Source of the DNA: an uncultured Bacteroides sp.
GTDB taxonomy: Bacteria; Bacteroidota; Bacteroidia; Bacteroidales; Bacteroidaceae
Direction of reading: 5' to 3'
DNA length: 44,357 bases
Assembly: GCF_949298305.1 (NCBI RefSeq)
Contig: NZ_CASFWU010000027.1
Location: forward strand, 1 to 44,357
Part shown: piece after piece, positions 32,541-39,783 of the stretch
How positions within the stretch are numbered: position 1 is the stretch's first letter
Layout of the letters: the number at the start of each line of letters is the position of its first letter
The notes under the pieces: model-generated
What the model saw: only the letters and a program-made list of their open reading frames with translations
What the model was told of the DNA's origin: nothing
Databases searched by the model: none
Made by a program: the position numbers and the translations under genes

Positions 32541-33314
32541 ATGAAACTACACTCTCTCTTATTGACTCTGACACTGATGCTTGTCGGGGCGGGGCTGGTC
32601 TCCGCCCAGACGGCACAGCGGACTACGTGGTACGTGGTGGACGGCCTCTTCTTCGAGGGCATGCCGCCTACGATGGGCTACGGAAAGGCCGCCGGCATCT
32701 ATGTACATACGGATGAGGCCGGGCACGAGGCTATCGAGCTCCGGTTGCGCCGCGGCGCCTCGCTGCCGGCCGACGTGAAACCTTATGCCACCCCCTCTGA
32801 CTCCGTGCCGGGCTACGAAGCCTTGCAGATGAGCATCCGCGGCGGCGAGGGAAAACGTCTGCCCCTGTCGGCCTTGGAGACCCTGAAGCCCGACGAGTGG
32901 ATAGGCAAACCCTTCCCCGAATTCTGCGTGAGGGACACCACGGGGCGCGAGTGGACGCGCGCCGACATCGCAGGCCGTCCGCTGGTCTTGAACTTCTGGT
33001 ACACGGGCTGCGGGCCCTGCCTGCGCGAGATGCCCGTACTGGCCTCGTGGACGGTGAAGCATCCGCAGGCCCTTTACCTGGCCACGACGTTCGACCCTCT
33101 GCGCTCCGTCTCGCGCGTGGTGCAGAAGCGCGGCTTCACCTTCGTCCACATCGTCGACGAGATGTTCTTCTTCAAGCTGTTCGGCGTCAACGGCATGCCC
33201 GTCACCATCCTGGTGGACAGCCGCGGCGTCATCCGCTGCATGGAGCAGGGCAGCAGCCCCGTGAAGCTTCGGTATCTGGAGGACAGGCTGGCGGAGCTGT
33301 GTCTGTCAAAGTGA
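32541..33314 (+). CDS. Secreted thioredoxin-like (TlpA/AhpC-type) protein
   Basis: A 257-residue exported protein: signal peptide MKLHSLLLTLTLMLVGAGLVSA, an N-terminal region of unknown type (about 24-118), then a redoxin domain beginning WIGKPFPEFCVRDTTG. The active site is C157-G-P-C160 in NFWYTGCGPCLREMP, with GMPVTILVDSRGVI (cis-Pro loop) near 215. Periplasmic TlpA-like proteins reduce disulfides or deliver electrons to other envelope proteins. It could keep heme-site cysteines reduced for the System II synthetase 5 kb upstream; this is inference. An extra Cys (C129) lies in the domain start. Confidence 0.85.
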   Translation: MKLHSLLLTLTLMLVGAGLVSAQTAQRTTWYVVDGLFFEGMPPTMGYGKAAGIYVHTDEAGHEAIELRLRRGASLPADVKPYATPSDSVPGYEALQMSIRGGEGKRLPLSALETLKPDEWIGKPFPEFCVRDTTGREWTRADIAGRPLVLNFWYTGCGPCLREMPVLASWTVKHPQALYLATTFDPLRSVSRVVQKRGFTFVHIVDEMFFFKLFGVNGMPVTILVDSRGVIRCMEQGSSPVKLRYLEDRLAELCLSK

Positions 33315-33326
33315 CACTTTGATTTC

Positions 33327-33375
33327 CCAAGCCCGCGAGAATCGCTTGTTTCGGACGCGAGGCGGGCTTGGTGGA
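33327..33375 (+). terminator. Probable terminator after the redoxin gene
   Basis: CCCAAGCCCGC (33327-33337) pairs with GCGGGCTTGG (33362-33371), about 10 bp; the tail is GTGGAAAAAAACG on this strand, so the T tract is on the opposite strand. It may therefore protect an end rather than terminate. Confidence 0.35.
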
Positions 33376-33560
33376 AAAAAACGGAGCGCAAACGACCTAT
33401 CCATCTTACACATAGCAGGATAGCGAAATCCTTACATTTGAAATAGAACGGAAACCGCCTCCGGAAGCGGCAAAAACGGAGGCGGAAGCTTCCCGACAGG
33501 CTCTTCGGAATGGATTTTTGTCTGCTTTCTTTACCTGACAAGCCTTTTTGCACCTTCCCG

Positions 33561-33670
33561 CAAGCAATCCGGAGGCGGGAAACAAGCATTGTCCGCACTC
33601 GGAGCAAGCATTGTCCGCGTTCGGAACAAGCATTCCGGAACCGTAATGCAAGCGTCCCGCCCCCGTTTTC
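33561..33670. repeat. 22-bp-period direct repeat array 5
   Basis: Five units start at 33561, 33583, 33605, 33627 and 33649, all with CAAGC. Units 2 and 3 are nearly identical (CAAGCATTGTCCGC), and share the 11-mer GCATTGTCCGC with array 1 in the same orientation. Later bases of each unit vary. Confidence 0.9.
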
Positions 33671-33909
33671 CTTCCTTTTTTCCCTCTTTCTCCTTCCCGT
33701 TTGGCGATTATGCAGAAAGTGTGTGTCGGCGGAATGTGGTAATTGCTTTCATTATGTTCTTCTATTTTGTTTTCGGCTGACACTCTGTAAGGTACTGCCT
33801 GTCGTTCACATGGTATTCTGATGAATTGCTTGTCGGCATCAGACAAAGAAGGGGGCGTGTCAGCCTTTACATGTTCCGCCTATTCTCCAACCGGCGTTTC
33901 ATTCTTTAC

Positions 33910-34086
33910 TTAAGTTTCGGATTTAATATTTCTCTGGTAGTTAAGTAGTTAAGAAGTTAAGGAGTTAAGCCAATACATTGTGAGCTGTTTGTTTTTCTAT
34001 TGGCTTTGGCGATAACTCCTTCTAAGTCCTTTAACTCCTGCAAGTTTGGCTTCGCCGATTTTCAATTCGGTAAAACCGAAACTTAA
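33910..34086. mobile_element. MITE-like element, family 2, copy B
   Basis: A 177-bp element with perfect 11-bp ends TTAAGTTTCGG (33910-33920) and complement (34076-34086); four more base pairs match with one mismatch. Inside are AGTTAAG units and a GGCGATAACTCC segment that matches the inside of copy A in inverted order. A half copy lies at 34613-34714. Confidence 0.55.
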
Positions 34087-34145
34087 ATTCTTCATCGCAG
34101 ATTACATACCTTGTAGAGGGTGTGTCAAAACAAAGGCATCTGCAA

Positions 34146-34276
34146 CTCTCCTCCTTCAGGAAGGAGGAGTACCCGAAGGGGGAGGTGGCAGGGAAAATAT
34201 AAAGTGTTGGTATACAGTATGCCGTAAGGCCTACCACCCCGCCCGTTGGGCACCCCTCCTTCCTGAAGGAGGGGAG
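34146..34276. repeat. Inverted repeat with 43-base arms
   Basis: Arms 34146-34188 and 34234-34276 are inverted copies with about eight mismatches, each containing its own smaller palindrome CTCCTTCAGGAAGGAG or CTCCTTCCTGAAGGAG. It is a third kind of extragenic foldback in this island and encodes nothing. Confidence 0.75.
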
Positions 34277-34336
34277 TCAGATACCTTCACTTAGTTTCTG
34301 CACGCCCTCCCGTCGTTTCTTCGTATATGTATATAA

Positions 34337-34548
34337 GGCGGACGCACCGTGGTGCGTCCCTACGACGTAAATCGAGAAACAAAGCTGTGTGGTTGTTGGT
34401 ACGTGGATTGTGCGGATTCATGCGGACTGTTATCGTTTACGTTTGTTCACGTGGGCGTAGTCCGTGTAGGGGCGGGGTCGGCCCGCCCTGTGTGCGACAA
34501 GGGAGAATGATGTATGCGGATTGTAGGGACGCACCACGGTGCGTCCGC
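34337..34548. mobile_element. MITE-like element, family 1, copy 1
   Basis: A 212-bp non-coding element whose ends GGCGGACGCACC...CCCTAC (34337-34363) and complement (34523-34548) match over 26 bp; each end is itself a near-palindrome (GGACGCACC, 2 bases, GGTGCGTCC). Inside is GTAGTCCGTGTAGGGGCGGG followed by GGCCCGCCC. A second copy with the same interior and orientation lies at 36745-36899. No transposase is present; mobility is inferred. Confidence 0.6.
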
Positions 34549-34612
34549 TCTCATCCACCCGCTTTGTTTTTTGGCAGGAATTACGTGGATAACACGAAGA
34601 ATACCAATAACT

Positions 34613-34714
34613 CAAGTTTCGAGTTTGCCGGATTGAAAATCGGCGAAGCCAAACTTGCAGAGGTTAAAGGAGTTATCGCCCATCAGGATGGGCTTAGGAG
34701 TTAAAGTCCAATAG
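34613..34714. repeat. Half copy of MITE-like family 2
   Basis: Begins CAAGTTTCGAGTTTG and continues with a GGCGAAGCCAAACTTGCAG block that is the inverted equivalent of 34040-34065 in copy B, then GGAGTTATCGCCCATCAGG as in copy A. The far end is missing. With copy B it forms an inverted pair around 34.1-34.6 kb. Confidence 0.6.
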
Positions 34715-34734
34715 AAGGCGGGGCAGATTTTCAT

Positions 34735-35547
34735 CTAATCCTCCTTAAGACCGTATTTCGCGCCGTAAATCCGCAGCGCTTCATGGACTTCCTTCTCTCC
34801 TAATACTTCTATCATCTCCTGAAGCTCGTATTCCCGGTTGTTCCCTTCAAGTGCGGCAAGGCACATGACGCGCGACTCCATATCGCGGTATTCGGGCAAA
34901 TCGAGGAAGATACCCCTCGTAAGCTGACCACGCAGCTTCCATGCCGTTACAGGCTGCCGGAACGAGGTTGCGCCGTAGAACATGCAGGTCATGTCTTTGA
35001 CCTTCGACACGTCCCAGCGGTCGAGCGGCTGGTTGAAACTCGTCGCGTCGTCGAACATCTGCACCATATTCTCCACGCTCGATACGTTCCAATCGTTCAA
35101 CGACTGGTTGAAGCCCGCGGCTTTGCAGAACATCTTGTTCATGTCCTTCACCTTCGAGACGTTCCAGCGTTCAATCGGCTGGTTGAAACTGTACGCCCAG
35201 GCGAACATGGAATCCATGCAACGGACGTTCGAGACATCCCAAAGCTCAAGCGGCTGGTTGAAGGCAGGGGCTTCGCAAAACATGTACGACATATCCTCCA
35301 CCTTTGAGACGTCCCAGTCTCCTATGGGATGGTTGAAGTATTTCGCCACGCAAAACATGCCCTTCATTGTGGTCACGTTCGAGGTGTCCCACGTTTCAAG
35401 GCCGTCGAAGTTTTTGCGCGTTGAGTCTTTAAAAAGCTCCGTCATGTCCGTTATCAGCGAAGTGTCGATGTCGCCGAGGTGAATGCTCTTGTCGCTCACC
35501 AGTTCCTTCAGTTCCTGCAATGAACAGGGCTTGTATGTTTTAGCCAT
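34735..35547 (-). CDS. BspA-like leucine-rich (DUF285) repeat protein without signal peptide
   Basis: A 270-residue protein made mostly of six or seven DUF285/BspA-type repeats of about 24-25 residues between 20 and 205. The repeat consensus is WDVSxVxxMxxMFxxAxxFNQP; examples are WDTSNVTTMKGMFCVAKYFN, WDVSKVEDMSYMFCEAPAFN and WNVSSVENMVQMFDDATSFN. It starts MAKTYKPCSLQELKELVSDK with no signal peptide, lipobox or sorting domain, unlike the usual surface-exposed members, and ends with a short helical domain (LPEYRDMESRVMCLAALEGN...YGAKYGLKED). Protein binding is likely from the fold; partner unknown. It lies between two copies of MITE-like family 1, in a repeat island, which suggests an acquired or mobile-linked gene. 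Confidence 0.85.
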   Translation of the reverse strand: MAKTYKPCSLQELKELVSDKSIHLGDIDTSLITDMTELFKDSTRKNFDGLETWDTSNVTTMKGMFCVAKYFNHPIGDWDVSKVEDMSYMFCEAPAFNQPLELWDVSNVRCMDSMFAWAYSFNQPIERWNVSKVKDMNKMFCKAAGFNQSLNDWNVSSVENMVQMFDDATSFNQPLDRWDVSKVKDMTCMFYGATSFRQPVTAWKLRGQLTRGIFLDLPEYRDMESRVMCLAALEGNNREYELQEMIEVLGEKEVHEALRIYGAKYGLKED

Positions 35548-35810
35548 AATTGCTTATTAATATTTTGTCAATGCCAATTTGGGACAGTGCACCATCGGTT
35601 AACTGAACAGTGTACCCATAAAGAGATGTCCAAAGGAATAAAAGAAAGCCGAATATATCAACAGAATGAACTGCATTTTGAGTTACTTTAACTCGAAAGG
35701 ACTGTCCGTGTCTAAAGGTAAACGATTCCTTCATTTGACACATTCCCGTCTCTCTGGTGCAGAAGCCTGAAAACTCCGTTTCCCGCTTTGCGCTTCTCCC
35801 GATTTGCATT
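35548..35810. other. Spacer without clear features
   Basis: No gene, repeat or hairpin of note was seen between the DUF285 gene start and the duplicated 197-bp block. Confidence 0.4.
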
Positions 35811-36007
35811 ATCTTTTGATAAGATAGGATGCGGTTCGGCATAGCCAATCCGGAAAACTTTGTTTTCCATTTGTCTCTACACTCACCTTGTATTATCTTT
35901 GTCCTCCATGAACATAAACAATCGTTTGAACATGAAAAACATCCTGCTATTGACTGCTCTGCTGGCCGCCTGGCTGACGCCCGCGCTGGCTTGCACCTCG
36001 GCCGTGG
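35811..36007. repeat. Duplicated promoter/signal-peptide block, copy 1
   Basis: This 197-bp stretch matches 37361-37557 without indels and with about nine substitutions. It includes the promoter, leader and the signal-peptide codons up to CTSAV. Similarity starts at ATCTTTTGATAAGATAGG and stops at TCGGCCGTGG (35998-36007), after which the two genes are unrelated. Confidence 0.9.
35870..35901 (+). promoter_or_regulatory. Promoter of the chimeric TonB-C gene
   Basis: TTTG (35870-35873), 20 bases, TATCTTTG (35894-35901): exact consensus. Transcription would begin near 35908, so the in-frame ATG at 35908 would be leaderless and ATG 35932 is the likely start. Confidence 0.75.
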
Positions 36008-36705
36008 CCGACGAACTTTCAGACGCTAACGTCAACGATTGGGTGGCAAGTCTGAAAACAAATCGGCCGGGAACTGCCTTCGTAGCGGCGGAGGACACGT
36101 TGCCGCCGGGCAAAGCCCGTGTTCCTCGGGAAGTGACGAACGGCCCGGACGGTTCGCCCGCCTTCGAGGTGGTGGAGCAGATGCCCGAATATTCAGACGG
36201 TGGTATGGAGGGGCTGATGAGGTATTTCAAGGAGGGCTTTGTATATCCCGTCGAATTGGATGGAATGGCTCTGGTGGGGCATATCGCTGTCCGGTTTGTT
36301 GTCCGGGAGGACGGTAGCATCAGCGATGCCAGGGTGTTGCACGGAGTCCATCCCTTGCTCGATGCCGAGGCTCTGCGCCTGGTGAACGCCATGCCCAAGT
36401 GGAAGCCGGGTATGCAGGATGGAAAGCCGGTGGCGGTGAGGTACACTGCGCCTGTCGTCTGGCAACATAGCAGGAATTATAAGTATTCTTCTGCCTACGT
36501 TCGGCTCGTCATTTCTGATACGGCTTCCTATTCGAAGGACCTGTTGATATTGGTGGACGGCAAGGACGTGTCTCCCGAAATCCTTCGGACCCTCAATCCC
36601 GACCGCATTCAGACTGTCTACGTACTGAATGAACCGTCCGCAGTGGCGAGGTACACGACGGACAAGAGCAAGAGAGGGGTGATGCTGGTCACGTTGAAGA
36701 AGTGA
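35932..36705 (+). CDS. Chimeric TonB-C-domain protein with borrowed signal peptide
   Basis: A 257-residue exported protein in two parts of different origin. Residues 1-25 (MKNILLLTALLAAWLTPALA then CTSAV) equal the signal peptide and first mature residues of the Ntn hydrolase at 37482. From about residue 24 (AVADELSDANVND) to the end it aligns with the TonB-C protein at 31128: TonB-C domain (VEQMPEYSDGGMEGLMRYFK, GVHPLLDAEALRLVNAMPKW) and one plug-like repeat (LLILVDGKDVSPEILRTLNP...RGVMLVTLKK). It stops exactly where the longer protein continues, lacking the second plug repeat and the C-terminal beta-sandwich. Some TonB-C positions have changed (YPVELDGMALVGH for YPEAARKAGTQGR). It has no adjacent M56 gene, so a sensory role is uncertain. 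Frame and reading are intact. Confidence 0.85.
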   Translation: MKNILLLTALLAAWLTPALACTSAVADELSDANVNDWVASLKTNRPGTAFVAAEDTLPPGKARVPREVTNGPDGSPAFEVVEQMPEYSDGGMEGLMRYFKEGFVYPVELDGMALVGHIAVRFVVREDGSISDARVLHGVHPLLDAEALRLVNAMPKWKPGMQDGKPVAVRYTAPVVWQHSRNYKYSSAYVRLVISDTASYSKDLLILVDGKDVSPEILRTLNPDRIQTVYVLNEPSAVARYTTDKSKRGVMLVTLKK

Positions 36706-36744
36706 AACGGCTTCCCCGTCGGTTATTCGTATCTGTGTATGCAA

Positions 36745-36899
36745 GGCGGACGCACCGTGGTGCGTCCCTACGACGTTACCGGGGCAACCAATCTGTGCGG
36801 TTGTCGGTCGCGTTTGTTCACGGGGCGTAGTCCGTGTAGGGGCGGGGTCGGCCCGCCCGAAAGCATCCACACGTAGGGACGCACCACGGTGCGTCCGCC
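36745..36899. mobile_element. MITE-like element, family 1, copy 2
   Basis: A 155-bp copy with the same ends (36745-36771 and 36873-36899, 27 bp) and the same core in the same orientation as copy 1, but with a shorter interior. It begins 40 bases after the stop of the chimeric gene. Confidence 0.6.
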
Positions 36900-37097
36900 G
36901 GGTTGAGAGCGATGTCCCACAGTTGGCATCGTTTGAACGGACAATCGCGGTATATTATTGGAGGGGCGATGTGAAGCCGGTTGCTGAGCCTGCGAGTGTC
37001 AAGGCTGAAAGAGATTGGCCTCTTGTTAATTTTAGGCACGGAACTACATCCAATGTTTTTTTAGAGACATCAATGCCGACAAACCATTTCTTTTCCA

Positions 37098-37105
37098 TAT
37101 TTTTG
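37098..37105 (+). promoter_or_regulatory. -7 box of the structured-RNA candidate
   Basis: TATTTTTG fits TAnnTTTG; no good -33 box was found. It predicts a transcription start near 37112. Confidence 0.45.
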
Positions 37106-37111
37106 CACCAT

Positions 37112-37282
37112 TAAATATCTATAGGTTAACCATAAGTTGAACTCTCTAAATCCTTTATTAGGCCATCGACCTACAATTCTACTTGGGACGGTTCAACTGA
37201 AAAGAAAAGGAGGACTAGTTCCGCGCATAGGGCTTCTGCCTGGATTACACGTTAGGTCACCTCCTTTTCTTGGTTAACTTTT
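37112..37282 (+). ncRNA. Structured RNA candidate, possibly 6S-like
   Basis: About 170 nt with three nested or adjacent helices and no coding frame. P1 closes the molecule: GTTAACC (37125-37131) with GGTTAAC (37272-37278), followed by TTTTATT. P2: AGTTGAAC (37135-37142) with GTTCAACT (37191-37198). P3: AAGAAAAGGAGG (37202-37213) with CCTCCTTTTCTT (37260-37271), 12 perfect pairs; it encloses a large bubble and a small terminal hairpin (GGGC TTCT GCCT). A long rod with an open bubble and a size near 170 nt recalls 6S RNA, and Bacteroidales have a 6S-type candidate family (Bacteroidales-1 in Rfam), but I cannot confirm identity from memory. It could also be a regulatory leader of the hydrolase gene, although that gene has its own promoter downstream. 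Confidence 0.5.
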
Positions 37283-37360
37283 ATTCACTACAAAGATAAT
37301 ATTTCAGCCTTTATTGTTCATAGTGCAAATCTAAAGGATTACGCGGAAATTCGTAGTCTA

Positions 37361-37557
37361 ATCTTTTGATAAGATAGGATGCGGTTCGACATAGCCAATC
37401 CGGAAAACTTTGCTTTCCATTTGTCTCTACACTCACCTTGTACTATCTTTGTCCTCCATGAACATAAACAACCGTTTGAACATGAAAAATATCCTGCTAT
37501 TGACTGCCCTGCTGGCCGCCTGGCTGACGCCCGCGCTGGCCTGTACTTCGGCCGTGG
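37361..37557. repeat. Duplicated promoter/signal-peptide block, copy 2 (probable source)
   Basis: The partner of 35811-36007. It is probably the original, since the CTSAV codons at its end encode the catalytic N-terminus of the hydrolase. Confidence 0.85.
37420..37451 (+). promoter_or_regulatory. Promoter of the Ntn hydrolase gene
   Basis: TTTG (37420-37423), 20 bases, TATCTTTG (37444-37451), identical to the copy at 35870-35901. Confidence 0.75.
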
Positions 37558-38696
37558 TGTCGGGCCGGGCCACTCCCGACGGCCGCCCCCTGTTGTGGAA
37601 ACACCGCGATACGGACTTCCTGAAGAACCATGTAGAGTACGTCCGCGGCGAGCGGTACGACTTCATCGCCGTGGTGAACAGCGACGACTTCCGCCTGAAG
37701 CGCGAGGCTTGGATAGGCGCCAACGCGGCGGGTTTCGCGCTGATGAACACGCAGAGCTATAACCTGGTGGACGTGAAGGACGGCGAGGAGCGCGGCGAGG
37801 CCAACGGGCGCGCCATCTACCGTGCGCTGGAACTCTGTGCCACGGTGGACGACTTCCGCCATTACCTCGACACCCTCAGCAAGCCGAGCGGGATTGAGGC
37901 CAACTTCGGCGTGATAGACGCGCAGGGTGGGGCGGTGATGTTCGAGGTGGATTACTATACGTATAAGGAATTCGACGCCAACGACCCGGCGGTGGCGCCC
38001 GCGGGCTATGTGGCGCGTACCAATTTCTCTGTGTCGGGACAGTACGGGCCGGGCGCGGGCGTGGTACGCTACCAGGAGGCCGTGCGCGTGCTCGACGGGC
38101 TGGCCGGAGAGCAGGCCGTCACGCCCCGGAGCATCTTCAACGGCCTGTCCCGCTCGTTCCACAACTGTCTGCTGGGCATCGACTTGCGCCAACCGCCCTT
38201 CACGGGGCCGGAGGCTTCGGGCTGGTTTGCCGACCAGGACTTCATTCCCCGCAGCAGTACCTCCTGCTCCGTCGTGGTGCAGGGCGTCAAACCGGGCGAG
38301 GCTGCCGGGCTGACCACAATGTGGACCCTGCTGGGCTATCCGCCTACGGGCGTGGCTGTCCCCCTGTGGGTGGACGAGGCGTTGCCCCGCATGGTGGCGA
38401 TGGACAAGACGCTGGGCACGTCGCCCCTCTCCGCCGCTTCCCTGCGGCTGAAGGACCGGGTGTTTTCACTGGACTGGGGTATGGGCAGTGAGCGTTACAT
38501 GCACTGGTCTATCCTCTATAATGCCGAGGGCAACGGCTACATGCAGCGCCTGGCACCCGTAGAGGAAGAGAACTTCCGCCTGACGGAGCCTGTATTGGAA
38601 GGCTGGCGGCGCAAAGGGCAGACGGACAGGGAAGAGATGCAGGCACTGTACCGCAGGTTGGACAGGCCGGTGTTGTGGGAGAGTTGCGGAGATTAG
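37482..38696 (+). CDS. Secreted Ntn-type linear amide hydrolase (C45/AAT-like)
   Basis: A 404-residue exported hydrolase. The signal peptide MKNILLLTALLAAWLTPALA is followed by Cys21; cleavage would expose it as the N-terminal nucleophile, as in Ntn hydrolases of the acyl-CoA:6-APA acyltransferase/C45 group. The following TSAVVSGRATPDGRPLLWKHRDTD is the family's opening, with the conserved Arg-Asp; GANAAGFALMNTQSY, ANFGVIDAQGGAVMFEVDYY and GYVARTNFS are core strands. The Cys could instead look like a lipobox, but LTPALAC with T-S after it and the family both favour nucleophile use. The substrate (an amide or acyl-amino acid) is unknown. The start at 37482 is preferred because an upstream in-frame ATG (37458) coincides with the transcription start. 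Confidence 0.85.
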   Translation: MKNILLLTALLAAWLTPALACTSAVVSGRATPDGRPLLWKHRDTDFLKNHVEYVRGERYDFIAVVNSDDFRLKREAWIGANAAGFALMNTQSYNLVDVKDGEERGEANGRAIYRALELCATVDDFRHYLDTLSKPSGIEANFGVIDAQGGAVMFEVDYYTYKEFDANDPAVAPAGYVARTNFSVSGQYGPGAGVVRYQEAVRVLDGLAGEQAVTPRSIFNGLSRSFHNCLLGIDLRQPPFTGPEASGWFADQDFIPRSSTSCSVVVQGVKPGEAAGLTTMWTLLGYPPTGVAVPLWVDEALPRMVAMDKTLGTSPLSAASLRLKDRVFSLDWGMGSERYMHWSILYNAEGNGYMQRLAPVEEENFRLTEPVLEGWRRKGQTDREEMQALYRRLDRPVLWESCGD

Positions 38697-38774
38697 GTCG
38701 GCCGTCAGTTCCTGTAATATCTTTCGTGCTAATAACGTTGTTAGTAATAAAGATATTTTCCCTGACGGATGATG

Positions 38775-39671
38775 TCAGCCTATTTGTGAACGGAGGTACG
38801 CCAGTATCTCCGTTTCCTGTTCGGGGTGGAACCAGCGGATGTCGGTGTCGCGTTTGAACCAGGTCATCTGCTTGCGGGAGTAGATACGGGAGTTTTGCTT
38901 GATTTTCTCCACGGCGAAGTCCAGTGTCCATTCGCCGTCCAGGTACTTGAAGAGTTCCTTGTAGCCCACGGTGTTCAGTGAATTGTAGTCCTTGTGCGGA
39001 TAGACGCGGCGGGCTTCTTCCAGCAGGCCGTCGGCCATCATCTGGTCCACGCGGCGGTTGATGCGGTCGTAGAGTTCCTCACGGTCGCGGGTCAGGCCCA
39101 CCTTGACGATGCGGAAGGGGCGCGGCTTGGTCTGCCGGGTGCGGAAGGAGGTGTAGGTTCGGCCCGTCATGTAACAGATTTCGAGGGCGTGGATGACGCG
39201 TTTGGGGTTTTTCGGGTCTACTATCTGATAGTATTCGGGGTCGAGCAGGCGGAGTTCGGCGCAGAGGCGGTCGAGGCCTTCTTCCTCGTAGCGGCGGAGC
39301 ATGAGCGAGCGCGTCTCGTTGTCCACGGTGGGGATGTCGTCGATGCCCTTGCACACGGCATCCACGTACATCATGGAGCCGCCTGTCAGCACAACGACTT
39401 GCTTTTCCTTGAACAATTCGTCCAGCAGTTTCAGAACCTCGGCCTCGTACTGGGCGGCGCTGTAGTAGTCGGTCAGGCCCAATGTGCCCACCATGTAGTG
39501 CTTCACCCGCTGTAGCTGTTCGGGCGTGGGTGCTGCGGTACCAATCTTCAGGTCGGCATAGAGCTGGCGTGAGTCGGCCGACACGATGCACGTGTCGAAT
39601 GCTTCGGCCAGTCGCAGGCTGAGTTCTGTCTTGCCTACGCCGGTGGGGCCTATGAGAACGAGGAGAGTCAA
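38775..39671 (-). CDS. miaA: tRNA dimethylallyltransferase
   Basis: A 298-residue enzyme that adds dimethylallyl to A37 of tRNAs reading U-starting codons. The P-loop is LIGPTGVGKTELSL; SADSRQLYADLKIGTAAPT, the LTGGSMMYVDAVCKGIDDIP block, DPKNPKRVIHALEI and the late YSRKQMTWFKRD are the MiaA motifs. The family begins a few residues before the P-loop; the only suitable start there is TTG at 39671 (TTG-ACT-CTC-CTC). The nearest upstream ATG (39746) would add 25 residues (FFIIHSSFFILHSSF) encoded wholly by heptamer repeats, so the TTG start is preferred. The gene is last in a run of minus-strand genes. Confidence 0.9.
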   Translation of the reverse strand: MTLLVLIGPTGVGKTELSLRLAEAFDTCIVSADSRQLYADLKIGTAAPTPEQLQRVKHYMVGTLGLTDYYSAAQYEAEVLKLLDELFKEKQVVVLTGGSMMYVDAVCKGIDDIPTVDNETRSLMLRRYEEEGLDRLCAELRLLDPEYYQIVDPKNPKRVIHALEICYMTGRTYTSFRTRQTKPRPFRIVKVGLTRDREELYDRINRRVDQMMADGLLEEARRVYPHKDYNSLNTVGYKELFKYLDGEWTLDFAVEKIKQNSRIYSRKQMTWFKRDTDIRWFHPEQETEILAYLRSQIG

Positions 39672-39783
39672 TGGAAATGAAGAATGAAGAATGAAGAATG
39701 AAGAGTGAATAATGAAGAATTTGAGGCTATGGGACGAATTCTTCATTCATCCGCAAAGCGGAAATTCTTCATTCTTCATTTAT
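39672..39783. repeat. Heptamer foldback upstream of miaA
   Basis: AAGAATG units on the left (39676-39720) and inverted ATTCTTC units on the right (39738-39780), with a loop containing GAGGCT. A very similar arrangement lies at 41140-41230 upstream of lpxA. Confidence 0.85.

Larger units (their letters stand above)
33315..33909. other. Gene-free spacer with 22-bp array
   Basis: About 595 bases with no supported gene. A GC-rich inverted pair (CCAAGCCCGCGAGAA near 33330 and GCGAGGCGGGCTTGG near 33358) may serve as terminator of the redoxin gene; the 22-bp array at 33561 is listed separately. The rest shows no clear structure. Confidence 0.5.

Noticed and set aside
12568..33670. The 22-bp-period arrays as CRISPR loci
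   Set aside because: No cas genes are in the window, the units are too short for repeat plus spacer, and adjacent units resemble each other over most of their length.
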